Below are positions 42,580 through 52,665 of a stretch of DNA of 64,000 bases, piece after piece. Each line of letters opens with the position of its first letter. Positions within the stretch are counted from its first letter, which is position 1. The DNA comes from Aquarana catesbeiana. Taxonomy: Eukaryota; Chordata; Amphibia; Anura; Ranidae. A program made the translations under genes and the position numbers. Under the pieces are notes generated by a model. That model was not told the origin of the DNA, did not search any database, and worked only from the letters and a program-made list of their open reading frames with translations. The stretch is taken from contig NC_133328.1 of assembly GCF_042186555.1 (NCBI RefSeq), forward strand, positions 619,579,592 to 619,643,591, given 5' to 3'.

Positions 42580-42741
42580 GAGCGAGCTCGATCTACATGT
42601 GTAAACTGTGCAACTTGTTCTCTCCCAGTCGTTCGGAGCTCCTGCTACACGTGACAGAGAATCATTCCAAGGAAGGCCTGAGTCCTGATCACATCATCGT
42701 CCCCCTCCGACCACTCGCGCCCTCCGGGAGGAACACAGAAG
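42580..42741 (+). CDS. zfat: zfat coding exon with the first C2H2 zinc finger
   Basis: A 162-bp exon bounded by a T-rich tract ending TTTTGTAG and by the donor GTGCGT. Both junctions fall after the first base of a codon, so the exon is phase-symmetric. It encodes SSIYMCKLCNLFSPSRSELL followed by a short His-containing segment, one C2H2 finger (C-x2-C-x12-H-x4-H), then IIVPLRPLAP. The finger and the following IPLRPL-type segment match the N-terminal part of ZFAT, an AT-hook-bearing multi-zinc-finger nuclear regulator of haematopoietic and endothelial genes, whose other ~17 fingers must lie on later exons. The assignment rests on remembered similarity. Another zinc-finger gene is possible but less likely. 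Confidence 0.8.
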
Positions 42742-43176
42742 GTGCGTTGACAATTTATTTCGGTATACTCTATGAGACCTGGGACCAGCTGCGATTACCA
42801 CGCCAAATGCAGCCATGAAAGGGAATAATGGATGAGGCTGGCGGGGGACCCCTCCTGTGTCCTGAGGATTGAGGGGGGGTTTTGTCAGAAAGGCTGCTCA
42901 GATTTCTGCTGGTTGTAGAACTTTTCAAATGTACATGAAAGTGTTTTTATGATTTATTTCATTTACTAAAGGTATGATTTTTTTGCAAAATGTTCCCGCC
43001 TGTTTTTTTTTCTTTTTTTTTTTTTTAAATTTTACATTTACATTTTTTTTTTTTTTATATATTATTTTGTTTACTTTTCTTAATCTGAAAACTGCAGCTT
43101 GCTTGAAAAAGTTCAATAGAGCTTTTTTTTTTTATCTTTTAATATCTATAGCTGCGCTTTTTTTTTTTTTAAATTA
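42742..43176 (+). other. Intron after the zfat exon
   Basis: T-rich intron sequence. From about 43055 it includes the first copy of a local duplication. Confidence 0.5.
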
Positions 43177-43843
43177 CCGTATTTATCGGCGTATAACATG
43201 CACCCCAAGTTTAGGAGGGAATTTTAAGGAGAAAAACTTTTTAAGGAAAATAAACTTACATTTAAATTGCCATCAATGCAGCCTTATCAGTGTCCATCTG
43301 CAGCCTTGTAGTGTCATTTGCAGCCTTGTATTGTCATCTGCAGCCTTGTTGTGTCATCTGCAGCCTTGTAGTGTCATTTGCAGCCTTGTAGTGTCATTTG
43401 CAGCCTTGTAGTGTCATTTGCAGCCTTGTAGTGTCATCTGCAGCCTTGTAGTGTCATCTGCAGCCTTGTAGTGTCGCTGCCGTTTTTAAATATGGTGCCA
43501 CCGAGACGCTCGGCGGCTCTCGGCTGCTTTCGGCTCCTCTCGGAGCCCTGTGGGCGGAGCCGAGTGTCACCGACATTCATACATAGCCGAGTGTACTCGG
43601 CTAGGTTCGGCTAGCTCTGCTCAGTCACGCCCAGTCCCTGTGTTATGTCCATCTTAGGGCGGGACTGGGCGTGACTATGAGCGGAGCTAGCTGAACCCAG
43701 CCGAGTACACTCGGCTATGTATGAATGTCGGCGGCGATCGCTCCTCCGCTTACAGTCAGCGGGGATCAGCGTATAACATGCCCCCGCGATTTCCCCCTGA
43801 TTTTAAGGGGAAAAAAGTGTGTGTTATACGCCGATAAATACGG
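43177..43843. mobile_element. Mariner-type (TA) MITE, CCGTATTTATCGGCGTATAA ends
   Basis: Long inverted ends CCGTATTTATCGGCGTATAA and TTATACGCCGATAAATACGG are flanked by TA on both sides (43175-43176 and 43844-43845). The interior has a minisatellite and an inverted pair built on CCGAGTACACTCGGCTA. Non-coding. Confidence 0.8.
43276..43480 (+). repeat. 20-bp tandem repeat
   Basis: About ten copies of GTGTCATTTGCAGCCTTGTA with T/C and A/T variants, inside the MITE. Confidence 0.92.
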
Positions 43844-43907
43844 TATTTTTATTTATTTATTTAATATATTATTTTGTTTACTTTACCTAATAATCTGAAA
43901 TGAGTTA

Positions 43908-44296
43908 TGCCACGTACACACAGTCGGACTTTCCGGCAGACGGAAGCTTTTCATCGGACATTCCGATCGTGTGTATGCCCCATCGGACTTTTTCTTTCTA
44001 AAATTCTGACAGACCTAGAAATAGAACATGTTTCAAATCTTTCCGAAGAAATCTGTTCCTATCGGGAAAACCGATCGTCTGTACGCTGTTCCGACATTCC
44101 AAAAACGACGCATGCTCTGAAGCAAGTACGAGACGGAAGCTATTGGCTACTGGCTATTGAACTTCCTTTTTCTAGTCCTGTCGTACGTGCTGGACTTTGG
44201 TGTGATTGTGTGTAGGCAAGACAGTTTCAGTGGAACTCCGTCTGAAAGTCCTTCAGAGTTCATTCCGACGGAAAAAACGGTCGTGTGTATGCGGCA
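43908..44296. mobile_element. PIF/Harbinger-type MITE, family alpha, copy 4
   Basis: Ends TGCCACGTACACACAGTCGG and GGTCGTGTGTATGCGGCA, with perfect TTA flanks (43905-43907 and 44297-44299). Non-coding. Confidence 0.75.
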
Positions 44297-44638
44297 TTAG
44301 GCCTCTTGCACACTGCAGCTTGCTTGAAAAAATTCAGTAGAGCTTTTTTTTTACTGAGCTATACAGACCCATTGGCCGGGGGGGGGGGGGGGGCATTTCA
44401 CACAATCCTGGTGTAACAAGTATTCGGCGCAAGTAATGACAGCTATATCCAGATAACAGTAATGTGCAAAGATGGGTTATAAAAAAACATTGTATATATA
44501 TATCTCATAAATATAGCATGAAAACTGAGTCCATAATGTAACACAGTAAGTGAAGGGGACAAAAGTTATGTGTAGAGTCCACATTCAGGGCTGCCTTCTG
44601 GTGGGAGTGAAAGCCATTATCCCAAAGGTACTGCAAAA

Positions 44639-47600
44639 CACAAGGAGAAGGAGGCGCCTCTGGGTGCAGACGTTTAAAACAATTTATTAAAACAAAGCAA
44701 CAAGTGGTATAGCACTCACATTTGCGTGGTCAATATAAAGCATAAAAGTGTCCCAGATCAATCCAGGGGGTTCGTGGAGTCATTTCATCTCTGCTGGTAG
44801 ATGTAGGGGTCTGGGCGGTCTCACAGCGCTGGATATGCTCGGCCGAGCAGTAGAGACAGGCACCAGAGCGAGGCTTGAATGGCAGCCGATCCAGTCGAGG
44901 GATGATGACGTCACACGATGTGCGACGCGTTTCCTAAGCTGGCACGCCGTGAATGGTGTGACGGCGGCGCTCCTTTGTCAAGCTGATTGGCTGGGAGCTA
45001 GACAGGATGTTTTTATGCAAGACAGTGATGGGGAGGAGAGCGGAAGAGGGGGTGGTAAGGAAGGGAGGGGAGTGACCTTTGGTGTGGAAGTGTCAGCAAT
45101 GTAAGAGAACGGGAAGAGACACAGCATGAGGGGAATGGGGCAGGGGATGATGCACAAAGGGGGGAGAAAGAGAATAAAGGGGGGAGGAAGACAAAGTAGT
45201 GAGAGGGATATGGGCAACATGTAATGGATATAGAAGAAGATGTAGAGAGAGAAAAGCAGAATAAAAGATAGAATGACAAAGATAGAGGTGGAAAAGTCGA
45301 CTGTAAAATAAACAAAATAAACATGACTGAAATGGCATGTGTATAAGATAAATGGGAATATGAAAAGGATGCACCATGATTGTATGTGTCTTGATTAGAC
45401 TAAGAAAAAAACAAAAGAACATGGGTGGACACATATACAAAAGCATGTGTATATAGCATGTGCTGCATGTCCGTTGGCGGGTCAGGTCAAATTAATATCT
45501 GGATTATAGAGTAGAAGAGGAAAGTGACCAAATAAGAATGTATGGCATGTAAAAATACGGGTAGGTGGTATATGCATATGATGATGCGTATCCACACAAA
45601 TGATGCGGCAAAAAAAGGGGGGGGGGGGAGGAAGGGGGATAGTAAATATGTCTACGCACACATATATATATATATATACACATATATACATATATACATA
45701 CATATATATATACATACACATACCTCCACATGTATGTGCATGTACACACAAGGGGGAGGGGAAAGGGAGGGCAAAGCCAGAAAACAGGGGGGGGAGGAAG
45801 GGGGATAGGGAGAGTGGGGGAGGGGAAAAGACAGGAGAGTAATAGGGGGTGAAGGAAGGGGAGGGGGGGGAAAGGACGAGAACCACTGTGTGCATTTCTA
45901 CACACAGAGTCCAGGTGAAAGTGAGGAGGAGGAGACATATCTATATATTATCAACATATATGTAGGACAATAAAAACACATGATAAAACAATTAAATAAG
46001 AGGCCTCGTTTCACAGTAAAACACAGAATGGAAGTCTCATGAATGGCAACTGATAAAAAATGTTATGAGAACAATAGTGATGATGTTAAAATCAATAGGA
46101 TAGTGGGAATATGTAGGAGGATGGGAAAACAAGAACCCTATTGGCTAATGTGATATAAATCTCACAGAATAGTGGAGGTTTCGATACATTCGTTTATTCC
46201 CCCGGGCGAGAGGACATCTAGACGATAGATCCAATAGGTCTCTCTCGCACATAATTTTTTGAACCTTTCGGCAGGGGAGAGAGACCTAGGGATCTGTTCA
46301 ATGACCCAAACGGATAGTCCAATGGTGGAGCCCTTGTGGGCTGTGGCGAAGTGTTTCGGTACACTGTGGGGGTCAGTGCCCCCCTCAATGTATCTCCTGT
46401 GTTCTCCAAATCGTTGTCTCAGGGGCCGGATGGTACGGCCAACATATATGAGACCACATGGACAAATCAAGCCATACACAACATAGTCGGATGAACAGTT
46501 ATAGAAATCTTTGAGGGTGTAAGTCTGGCCTTTGGTGGAAAAGGATTTTTGGCCGTGATGGACAAAATGGCAAGTCTTGCACAATTTTTTTCGGCATTGG
46601 AACATCCCTACTAGAGGAATGAGTGGGGTGATGGGTGGGAAAGCCGGGGTAGTCTTGAGTTTACTGGGGACAATTTTGTTTTTGAGATTAGGGGCCCTAC
46701 GATAGGTAACCTGAGGGTGCGTGGGGAGGATGGATTTGAGGTGGGGATCTTGTTGGAGAATATCCCAATGTTTTCGGAGAATCTTTTCCATCCTGTTGTG
46801 CTGAGAATGGAAGGTGGTGATGAACCTGATGGGGCAATGGGTGGGGGGTGTATTATTGCGTGTGGGTTTTGCGTGAAGGTATAAGTTGTAAGCAGTCTCC
46901 ACTAAATCTTCCGGATATCCTTTTTCGAAAAACTTCTTTTTGAGGTGAATACTGGCATCAACATAGTCTGCTTTTCTGGTGCAATTCTGTCTCAATCTAC
47001 AGAATTGACCTTTTGGGATATTTTTAATCCACGGAGGATAGTGGCAACTCTTAAAATGGAGGTATGAGTTGCCACTAGTGGGCTTGGTGTAGTTTTTAGC
47101 ATATATCTCATGGTTATCGTGTCTTAATTCCAGATCTAGAAAAGCTAGAGAAGTCTGGTTGTGGTCGTATGTAAAAGATAGTCCGTACTTGTTATTGTTG
47201 CAATGTGTGGTGAATGATGGAATGAGATCCGAGGGTCCGTCCCAAATAATTATTATATCATCAATATATCTGCCAAAAAAGACGATATTGGCCGAATAGG
47301 GGTTGTTTTGGTAAATGTACTGTTGTTCCCAAAAACCCATGGCCAGGTTCGCATATGAGGGGGCAAAATTAGCCCCCATCGCAGTCCCTTGTAGCTGTAA
47401 ATAGAAGTCACCGTTAAAAGTGAAATAGTTGTGTGTGAGACAAAACCTGGTGGCTTCTATGATAAAGGTGGCCTGACGGGGATTGATAAGTGGATCTTGC
47501 GAGAGGAAGTACTCGAGGGCCATAATGCCAAAATCGTGGGGAATAGAGGTGTACAGGGAACTTACGTCTAAAGATAGCCAAGAGTACGTGGGTTCCCAAC

Positions 47601-47987
47601 GGTATGGTGAAAGTTGTTCCATGAGGTGTGTCCCGTCACGTATGTAAGACTGAAGTTGGTGTACCAGGGGTTGTAAGTATCTGTCAACATATAAGCTGAA
47701 GCCTGAAGTGATGCTGTCCATGGAGGCCACAATTGGCCTGCCTGGGGGATTATGCTGGTTTTTGTGAATCTTCGGTAGGTGGTAGAAATAAGGGATGGAA
47801 TAGAATTGTTTACGGAAGAAGAGGCTTTCTGTCTTGGAGATGATATTGTCACCAAGGGCTGTCGAGATAAGGAGTTCAGCTTCTGAAGTAAATTCATTGG
47901 TGGGATCTTTGGAGAGTTTTGTGTAGGTGGTGTGGTCTGACAGAAGCCTTTCAGCCTCACTGATGTAGTCAATTTTGTTTTGGAGTA
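44639..47987 (-). repeat. Left arm of the 3.35-kb inverted repeat
   Basis: Inverse of 49299-52647. Paired positions sum to 97286. It includes 3' UTR, a TA-rich microsatellite at about 45660-45715, G-rich tracts and most of the reverse transcriptase/endonuclease frame. Confidence 0.92.
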
Positions 47988-48015
47988 AAACCCCACACTT
48001 CTTTTTCCCATACAT
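46162..48015 (-). pseudogene. 5'-truncated Penelope-like RT/GIY-YIG frame
   Basis: 617 codons are open on the minus strand. All but the first ~10 codons match the C-terminal part of the 860-codon protein with almost no differences (for example Val for Ala in the KNKI-PSKL segment). The first codons read into the junction sequence. It keeps the RT palm (YIDD) and the GIY-YIG domain but lacks the N-terminal ~250 residues and the 5' region, so I list it as a truncated copy even though it has no stops. Confidence 0.85.
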
Positions 48016-48086
48016 TACCTACTCAGGTTTCAGACAAAAAAGCATCTCGTCATCTGTCTTTCTCTGCTTCAGGCCCCCCACCTCTC

Positions 48087-48707
48087 ATGAGTTTACCACC
48101 CCCTGCTTCCACTTCCTACCCTCCTCCCCTTATGAGTATACAACTCAGTATACCTCAGAGATCAAAGACACTCCCTATACCCTCAAAAACTCGACCGTCC
48201 TCCCATACACTTGGCCCACACCCCCCGGTCAGTTATCACCCCACTCCTACATGGAAGAAAAGCAATAAACAACTGGATTTAAATCAAAAATACCCAAGAA
48301 AGTATATACAAAAAAATAGAGAACTTATTACTTCTCTAACCCTTTTTTACAATAGACATAATCCCACACCCATAGACTCATCTAGTCAGGCCACCAACGT
48401 TGGCCTCACCAATGGTACCACCAGCTCTCCGTATACATCTATTGCACAAATAGATAATATACAGTCTCATTCAGATATTCTAACAGGAGATATTGTTAAT
48501 CTTCCAACTGACCCACCTGTCCCTCCTTCCCACACCACTGGATGTCATATCCCTGTCGACTTATCCCAGACCCCTTCCCAGGATACTTTTTTAGTGTCCA
48601 GTCCCCCTCCGATAATCACATCCAGAAAAAGAAAACTCACAGAAGAGGTCGCCGAGGGGGACGAACTAGACGAACCAACATACATACAGAACCCAAAAAA
48701 ACGGTAA
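48087..48707 (+). CDS. Penelope-like element upstream frame (ORF1)
   Basis: 206 codons, Pro/Ser/Thr-rich, with no recognised domain. A basic cluster RKRKL at about residues 180-184 followed by acidic residues resembles a nuclear localisation signal, and the protein ends NPKKR. It overlaps the RT frame by 166 bases (48542-48707). ORF2 is in the -1 frame relative to it, and the heptamer A-AAA-AAA (48695-48701) sits in the correct phase three bases before the stop. Either a -1 frameshift joins ORF1 to ORF2, or a one-base homopolymer change split a single long frame. Compared with the start at 48087, an earlier start cannot be excluded. Confidence 0.6.
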   Translation: MSLPPPASTSYPPPLMSIQLSIPQRSKTLPIPSKTRPSSHTLGPHPPVSYHPTPTWKKSNKQLDLNQKYPRKYIQKNRELITSLTLFYNRHNPTPIDSSSQATNVGLTNGTTSSPYTSIAQIDNIQSHSDILTGDIVNLPTDPPVPPSHTTGCHIPVDLSQTPSQDTFLVSSPPPIITSRKRKLTEEVAEGDELDEPTYIQNPKKR

Positions 48708-51124
48708 AAATCTTCAATCTGTCCAACCACATCCTGTCCTCTGCTGACACGGCACTTCTCAGCCGTGGCTTAAATTTTGCTCCTATTAATAGGCCTAATC
48801 CTTTTCTGCTTTTCAAAGATCTAAATTGTTACATTAGGAATCTAACTCTCCAGAGACATTTTAATATCCAAAAAGCTAAAAAAGATCTACTAATCCCCAT
48901 CTCAAAAGCTGACACCACCTCGTCTCACCCTACACCCATAGACCCCGACAATACTTCTGACATCTACGACTATGACTGTCTGGATATTTCATACACTACA
49001 GACGACATCCCATGTACAGAAGACGATTTGTCTAGATTACTCACACAACATCTCTCCACATCCCCACCAATTATACATTCTGATTTGAAGCCCAAATCCG
49101 TCTTTTTCCCCACACATTCCAAAGGGCCTTACATAGAAAGTTTTTACAGAGTGGTCTTCTCTGACATGACCAAACTTTGCAACACCACATCCACCTCCAT
49201 ATCCCACAACCTCTCATCATCTGAAACCAGATCGTTACAACAATTCATTCTAGCAGAAGACCTCATTATCAAGCCTGCTGATAAAGGAGGTGGTATTATA
49301 CTCCAAAACAAAATTGACTACATCAGTGAGGCTGAAAGGCTTCTGTCAGACCACACCACCTACACAAAACTCTCCAAAGATCCCACCAATGAATTTACTT
49401 CAGAAGCTGAACTCCTTATCTCGACAGCCCTTGGTGACAATATCATCTCCAAGACAGAAAGCCTCTTCTTCCGTAAACAATTCTATTCCATCCCTTATTT
49501 CTACCACCTACCGAAGATTCACAAAAACCAGCATAATCCCCCAGGCAGGCCAATTGTGGCCTCCATGGACAGCATCACTTCAGGCTTCAGCTTATATGTT
49601 GACAGATACTTACAACCCCTGGTACACCAACTTCAGTCTTACATACGTGACGGGACACACCTCATGGAACAACTTTCACCATACCGTTGGGAACCCACGT
49701 ACTCTTGGCTATCTTTAGACGTAAGTTCCCTGTACACCTCTATTCCCCACGATTTTGGCATTATGGCCCTCGAGTACTTCCTCTCGCAAGATCCACTTAT
49801 CAATCCCCGTCAGGCCACCTTTATCATAGAAGCCACCAGGTTTTGTCTCACACACAACTATTTCACTTTTAACGGTGACTTCTATTTACAGCTACAAGGG
49901 ACTGCGATGGGGGCTAATTTTGCCCCCTCATATGCGAACCTGGCCATGGGTTTTTGGGAACAACAGTACATTTACCAAAACAACCCCTATTCGGCCAATA
50001 TCGTCTTTTTTGGCAGATATATTGACGATATAATAATTATTTGGGACGGACCCTCGGATCTCATTCCATCATTCACCACACATTGCAACAATAACAAGTA
50101 CGGACTATCTTTTACATACGACCACAACCAGACTTCTCTAGCTTTTCTAGATCTGGAATTAAGACACGATAACCATGAGATATATGCTAAAAACTACACC
50201 AAGCCCACTAGTGGCAACTCATACCTCCATTTTAAGAGTTGCCACTATCCTCCGTGGATTAAAAATATCCCAAAAGGTCAATTCTGTAGATTGAGACAGA
50301 ATTGCACCAGAAAAGCAGACTATGTTGATGCCAGTATTCACCTCAAAAAGAAGTTTTTCGAAAAAGGATATCCGGAAGATTTAGTGGAGACTGCTTACAA
50401 CTTATACCTTCACGCAAAACCCACACGCAATAATACACCCCCCACCCATTGCCCCATCAGGTTCATCACCACCTTCCATTCTCAGCACAACAGGATGGAA
50501 AAGATTCTCCGAAAACATTGGGATATTCTCCAACAAGATCCCCACCTCAAATCCATCCTCCCCACGCACCCTCAGGTTACCTATCGTAGGGCCCCTAATC
50601 TCAAAAACAAAATTGCCCCCAGTAAACTCAAGACTACCCCGGCTTTCCCACCCATCACCCCACTCATTCCTCTAGTAGGGATGTTCCAATGCCGAAAAAA
50701 ATTGTGCAAGACTTGCCATTTTGTCCATCACGGCCAAAAATCCTTTTCCACCAAAGGCCAGACTTACACCCTCAAAGATTTCTATAACTGTTCATCCGAC
50801 TATGTTGTGTATGGCTTGATTTGTCCATGTGGTCTCATATATGTTGGCCGTACCATCCGGCCCCTGAGACAACGATTTGGAGAACACAGGAGATACATTG
50901 AGGGGGGCACTGACCCCCACAGTGTACCGAAACACTTCGCCACAGCCCACAAGGGCTCCACCATTGGACTATCCGTTTGGGTCATTGAACAGATCCCTAG
51001 GTCTCTCTCCCCTGCCGAAAGGTTCAAAAAATTATGTGCGAGAGAGACCTATTGGATCTATCGTCTAGATGTCCTCTCGCCCGGGGGAATAAACGAATGT
51101 ATCGAAACCTCCACTATTCTGTGA
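48542..51124 (+). CDS. Penelope-like reverse transcriptase with GIY-YIG endonuclease
   Basis: 860 codons, uninterrupted. The protein copies element RNA into DNA at a nick made by its own endonuclease. Residues ~1-230 are a basic N-terminal region. An ADKGG motif at ~241 opens the RT. HLPKIHK and PPGRPIVAS (~320-340), LDVSSLYTSIPH with a catalytic Asp (~390), QGTAMGANFAPSYANLAMG (~450) and the active-site YIDD (~495) follow. A Cys-rich knuckle CRKKLCKTC is near 715. The GIY-YIG nuclease runs from ~752 (VVYGLI, LIYVGRT, LRQRFGEH) to a conserved Glu-containing ARETYWIY near 838. This architecture is that of Penelope-like elements with an endonuclease, probably the Neptune/Penelope group. Translation may in fact begin in the upstream frame. 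Confidence 0.95.
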   Translation: MSYPCRLIPDPFPGYFFSVQSPSDNHIQKKKTHRRGRRGGRTRRTNIHTEPKKTVKIFNLSNHILSSADTALLSRGLNFAPINRPNPFLLFKDLNCYIRNLTLQRHFNIQKAKKDLLIPISKADTTSSHPTPIDPDNTSDIYDYDCLDISYTTDDIPCTEDDLSRLLTQHLSTSPPIIHSDLKPKSVFFPTHSKGPYIESFYRVVFSDMTKLCNTTSTSISHNLSSSETRSLQQFILAEDLIIKPADKGGGIILQNKIDYISEAERLLSDHTTYTKLSKDPTNEFTSEAELLISTALGDNIISKTESLFFRKQFYSIPYFYHLPKIHKNQHNPPGRPIVASMDSITSGFSLYVDRYLQPLVHQLQSYIRDGTHLMEQLSPYRWEPTYSWLSLDVSSLYTSIPHDFGIMALEYFLSQDPLINPRQATFIIEATRFCLTHNYFTFNGDFYLQLQGTAMGANFAPSYANLAMGFWEQQYIYQNNPYSANIVFFGRYIDDIIIIWDGPSDLIPSFTTHCNNNKYGLSFTYDHNQTSLAFLDLELRHDNHEIYAKNYTKPTSGNSYLHFKSCHYPPWIKNIPKGQFCRLRQNCTRKADYVDASIHLKKKFFEKGYPEDLVETAYNLYLHAKPTRNNTPPTHCPIRFITTFHSQHNRMEKILRKHWDILQQDPHLKSILPTHPQVTYRRAPNLKNKIAPSKLKTTPAFPPITPLIPLVGMFQCRKKLCKTCHFVHHGQKSFSTKGQTYTLKDFYNCSSDYVVYGLICPCGLIYVGRTIRPLRQRFGEHRRYIEGGTDPHSVPKHFATAHKGSTIGLSVWVIEQIPRSLSPAERFKKLCARETYWIYRLDVLSPGGINECIETSTIL
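48695..48701 (+). promoter_or_regulatory. Candidate -1 frameshift site A-AAA-AAA
   Basis: Seven A residues positioned as X-XXY-YYZ in the upstream frame. Slipping back one base gives the downstream RT frame (ACG-GTA-AAA). A weak 6-bp hairpin (CACGGC/GCCGTG) starts about 47 nt downstream, further than usual for a stimulator. Confidence 0.4.
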
Positions 51125-52647
51125 GATTTATATCACATTAGCCAATAGGGTTCTTGTTTTCCCATCCTCCTACATATTCCCACTATCCTATTGATTTTAA
51201 CATCATCACTATTGTTCTCATAACATTTTTTATCAGTTGCCATTCATGAGACTTCCATTCTGTGTTTTACTGTGAAACGAGGCCTCTTATTTAATTGTTT
51301 TATCATGTGTTTTTATTGTCCTACATATATGTTGATAATATATAGATATGTCTCCTCCTCCTCACTTTCACCTGGACTCTGTGTGTAGAAATGCACACAG
51401 TGGTTCTCGTCCTTTCCCCCCCCTCCCCTTCCTTCACCCCCTATTACTCTCCTGTCTTTTCCCCTCCCCCACTCTCCCTATCCCCCTTCCTCCCCCCCCT
51501 GTTTTCTGGCTTTGCCCTCCCTTTCCCCTCCCCCTTGTGTGTACATGCACATACATGTGGAGGTATGTGTATGTATATATATATGTATGTATATATGTGT
51601 ATATATATATATATATATATGTGTGCGTAGACATATTTACTATCCCCCTTCCTCCCCCCCCCCCCCCCCTTTTTTTGCCGCATCATTTGTGTGGATACGC
51701 ATCATCATATGCATATACCACCTACCCGTATTTTTACATGCCATACATTCTTATTTGGTCACTTTCCTCTTCTACTCTATAATCCAGATATTAATTTGAC
51801 CTGACCCGCCAACGGACATGCAGCACATGCTATATACACATGCTTTTGTATATGTGTCCACCCATGTTCTTTTGTTTTTTTCTTAGTCTAATCAAGACAC
51901 ATACAATCATGGTGCATCCTTTTCATATTCCCATTTATCTTATACACATGCCATTTCAGTCATGTTTATTTTGTTTATTTTACAGTCGACTTTTCCACCT
52001 CTATCTTTGTCATTCTATCTTTTATTCTGCTTTTCTCTCTCTACATCTTCTTCTATATCCATTACATGTTGCCCATATCCCTCTCACTACTTTGTCTTCC
52101 TCCCCCCTTTATTCTCTTTCTCCCCCCTTTGTGCATCATCCCCTGCCCCATTCCCCTCATGCTGTGTCTCTTCCCGTTCTCTTACATTGCTGACACTTCC
52201 ACACCAAAGGTCACTCCCCTCCCTTCCTTACCACCCCCTCTTCCGCTCTCCTCCCCATCACTGTCTTGCATAAAAACATCCTGTCTAGCTCCCAGCCAAT
52301 CAGCTTGACAAAGGAGCGCCGCCGTCACACCATTCACGGCGTGCCAGCTTAGGAAACGCGTCGCACATCGTGTGACGTCATCATCCCTCGACTGGATCGG
52401 CTGCCATTCAAGCCTCGCTCTGGTGCCTGTCTCTACTGCTCGGCCGAGCATATCCAGCGCTGTGAGACCGCCCAGACCCCTACATCTACCAGCAGAGATG
52501 AAATGACTCCACGAACCCCCTGGATTGATCTGGGACACTTTTATGCTTTATATTGACCACGCAAATGTGAGTGCTATACCACTTGTTGCTTTGTTTTAAT
52601 AAATTGTTTTAAACGTCTGCACCCAGAGGCGCCTCCTTCTCCTTGTG
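49299..52647 (+). repeat. Right arm of the 3.35-kb inverted repeat
   Basis: Covers the RT frame from about codon 253 to its end and the 1.5-kb 3' UTR. The UTR holds a TA/TG microsatellite at 51560-51620, C-rich tracts, a hammerhead-like segment at 52304-52366 and AATAAA at about 52598. Confidence 0.92.
52304..52366 (+). ncRNA. Degenerate hammerhead-like segment in the Penelope 3' UTR
   Basis: TTGACAA (consensus CTGANGA) at 52305-52311, a long stem with GCGCCG/CGGCGTGC and AAG/CTT pairings, then GAAACGCGTC at 52353-52362. Stem I is only about two pairs. The inverse copy lies at about 44920-44982. Its core mutations make activity unlikely, but its position matches hammerheads known in Penelope-like elements. 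Confidence 0.45.
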
Positions 52648-52665
52648 TTTCACACAATCCTGGTG

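Larger units (their letters stand above)
43055..44365 (+). repeat. Local tandem duplication interrupted by two MITEs
   Basis: ATATATTATTTTGTTTACTTT, then AATCTGAAA, then CTGCAGCTTGCTTGAAAAA and TAGAGCTTTTTTTT occur at about 43055-43135. The same blocks recur in the same order at 43860-43900 and 44312-44360, the second copy being split by the Harbinger MITE. A mariner-type MITE lies between the copies. Confidence 0.65.
44414..52647 (+). mobile_element. Penelope-like element as an inverted dimer
   Basis: The composite is flanked by one 18-bp duplication, TTTCACACAATCCTGGTG, at 44396-44413 and 52648-52665. The right-hand copy (47988-52647, plus strand) is coding-complete for the main frame. The left-hand copy (44639-47987, minus strand) is 5'-truncated. 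The two share inverted arms of 3349 bp each, differing by few substitutions and by compensating microsatellite changes. Between the arms lie 1311 bp that belong to the 5' part of the right-hand copy. A further 225 bp (44414-44638) follows the 3' end of the left copy only. Penelope-like elements are known to insert as partial tandem or inverted copies, so the structure fits one insertion event. Confidence 0.88.

Noticed and set aside
43276..43480. Regular short repeats resembling a CRISPR array
   Set aside because: The units are contiguous 20-bp tandem copies without spacers, inside a TA-flanked MITE in vertebrate DNA.
44748..45104. 118-codon frame also present inverted at 52182-52538
   Set aside because: Lies antisense to the element across its hammerhead-like UTR segment. 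No recognisable protein.
45013..45938. Pro/Ser/Leu-rich frames in the Penelope 3' UTR, repeated at 51348-52308
   Set aside because: They arise from CT-rich and TA-microsatellite UTR sequence, duplicated by the inverted repeat, with no domain and no position expected for a gene.
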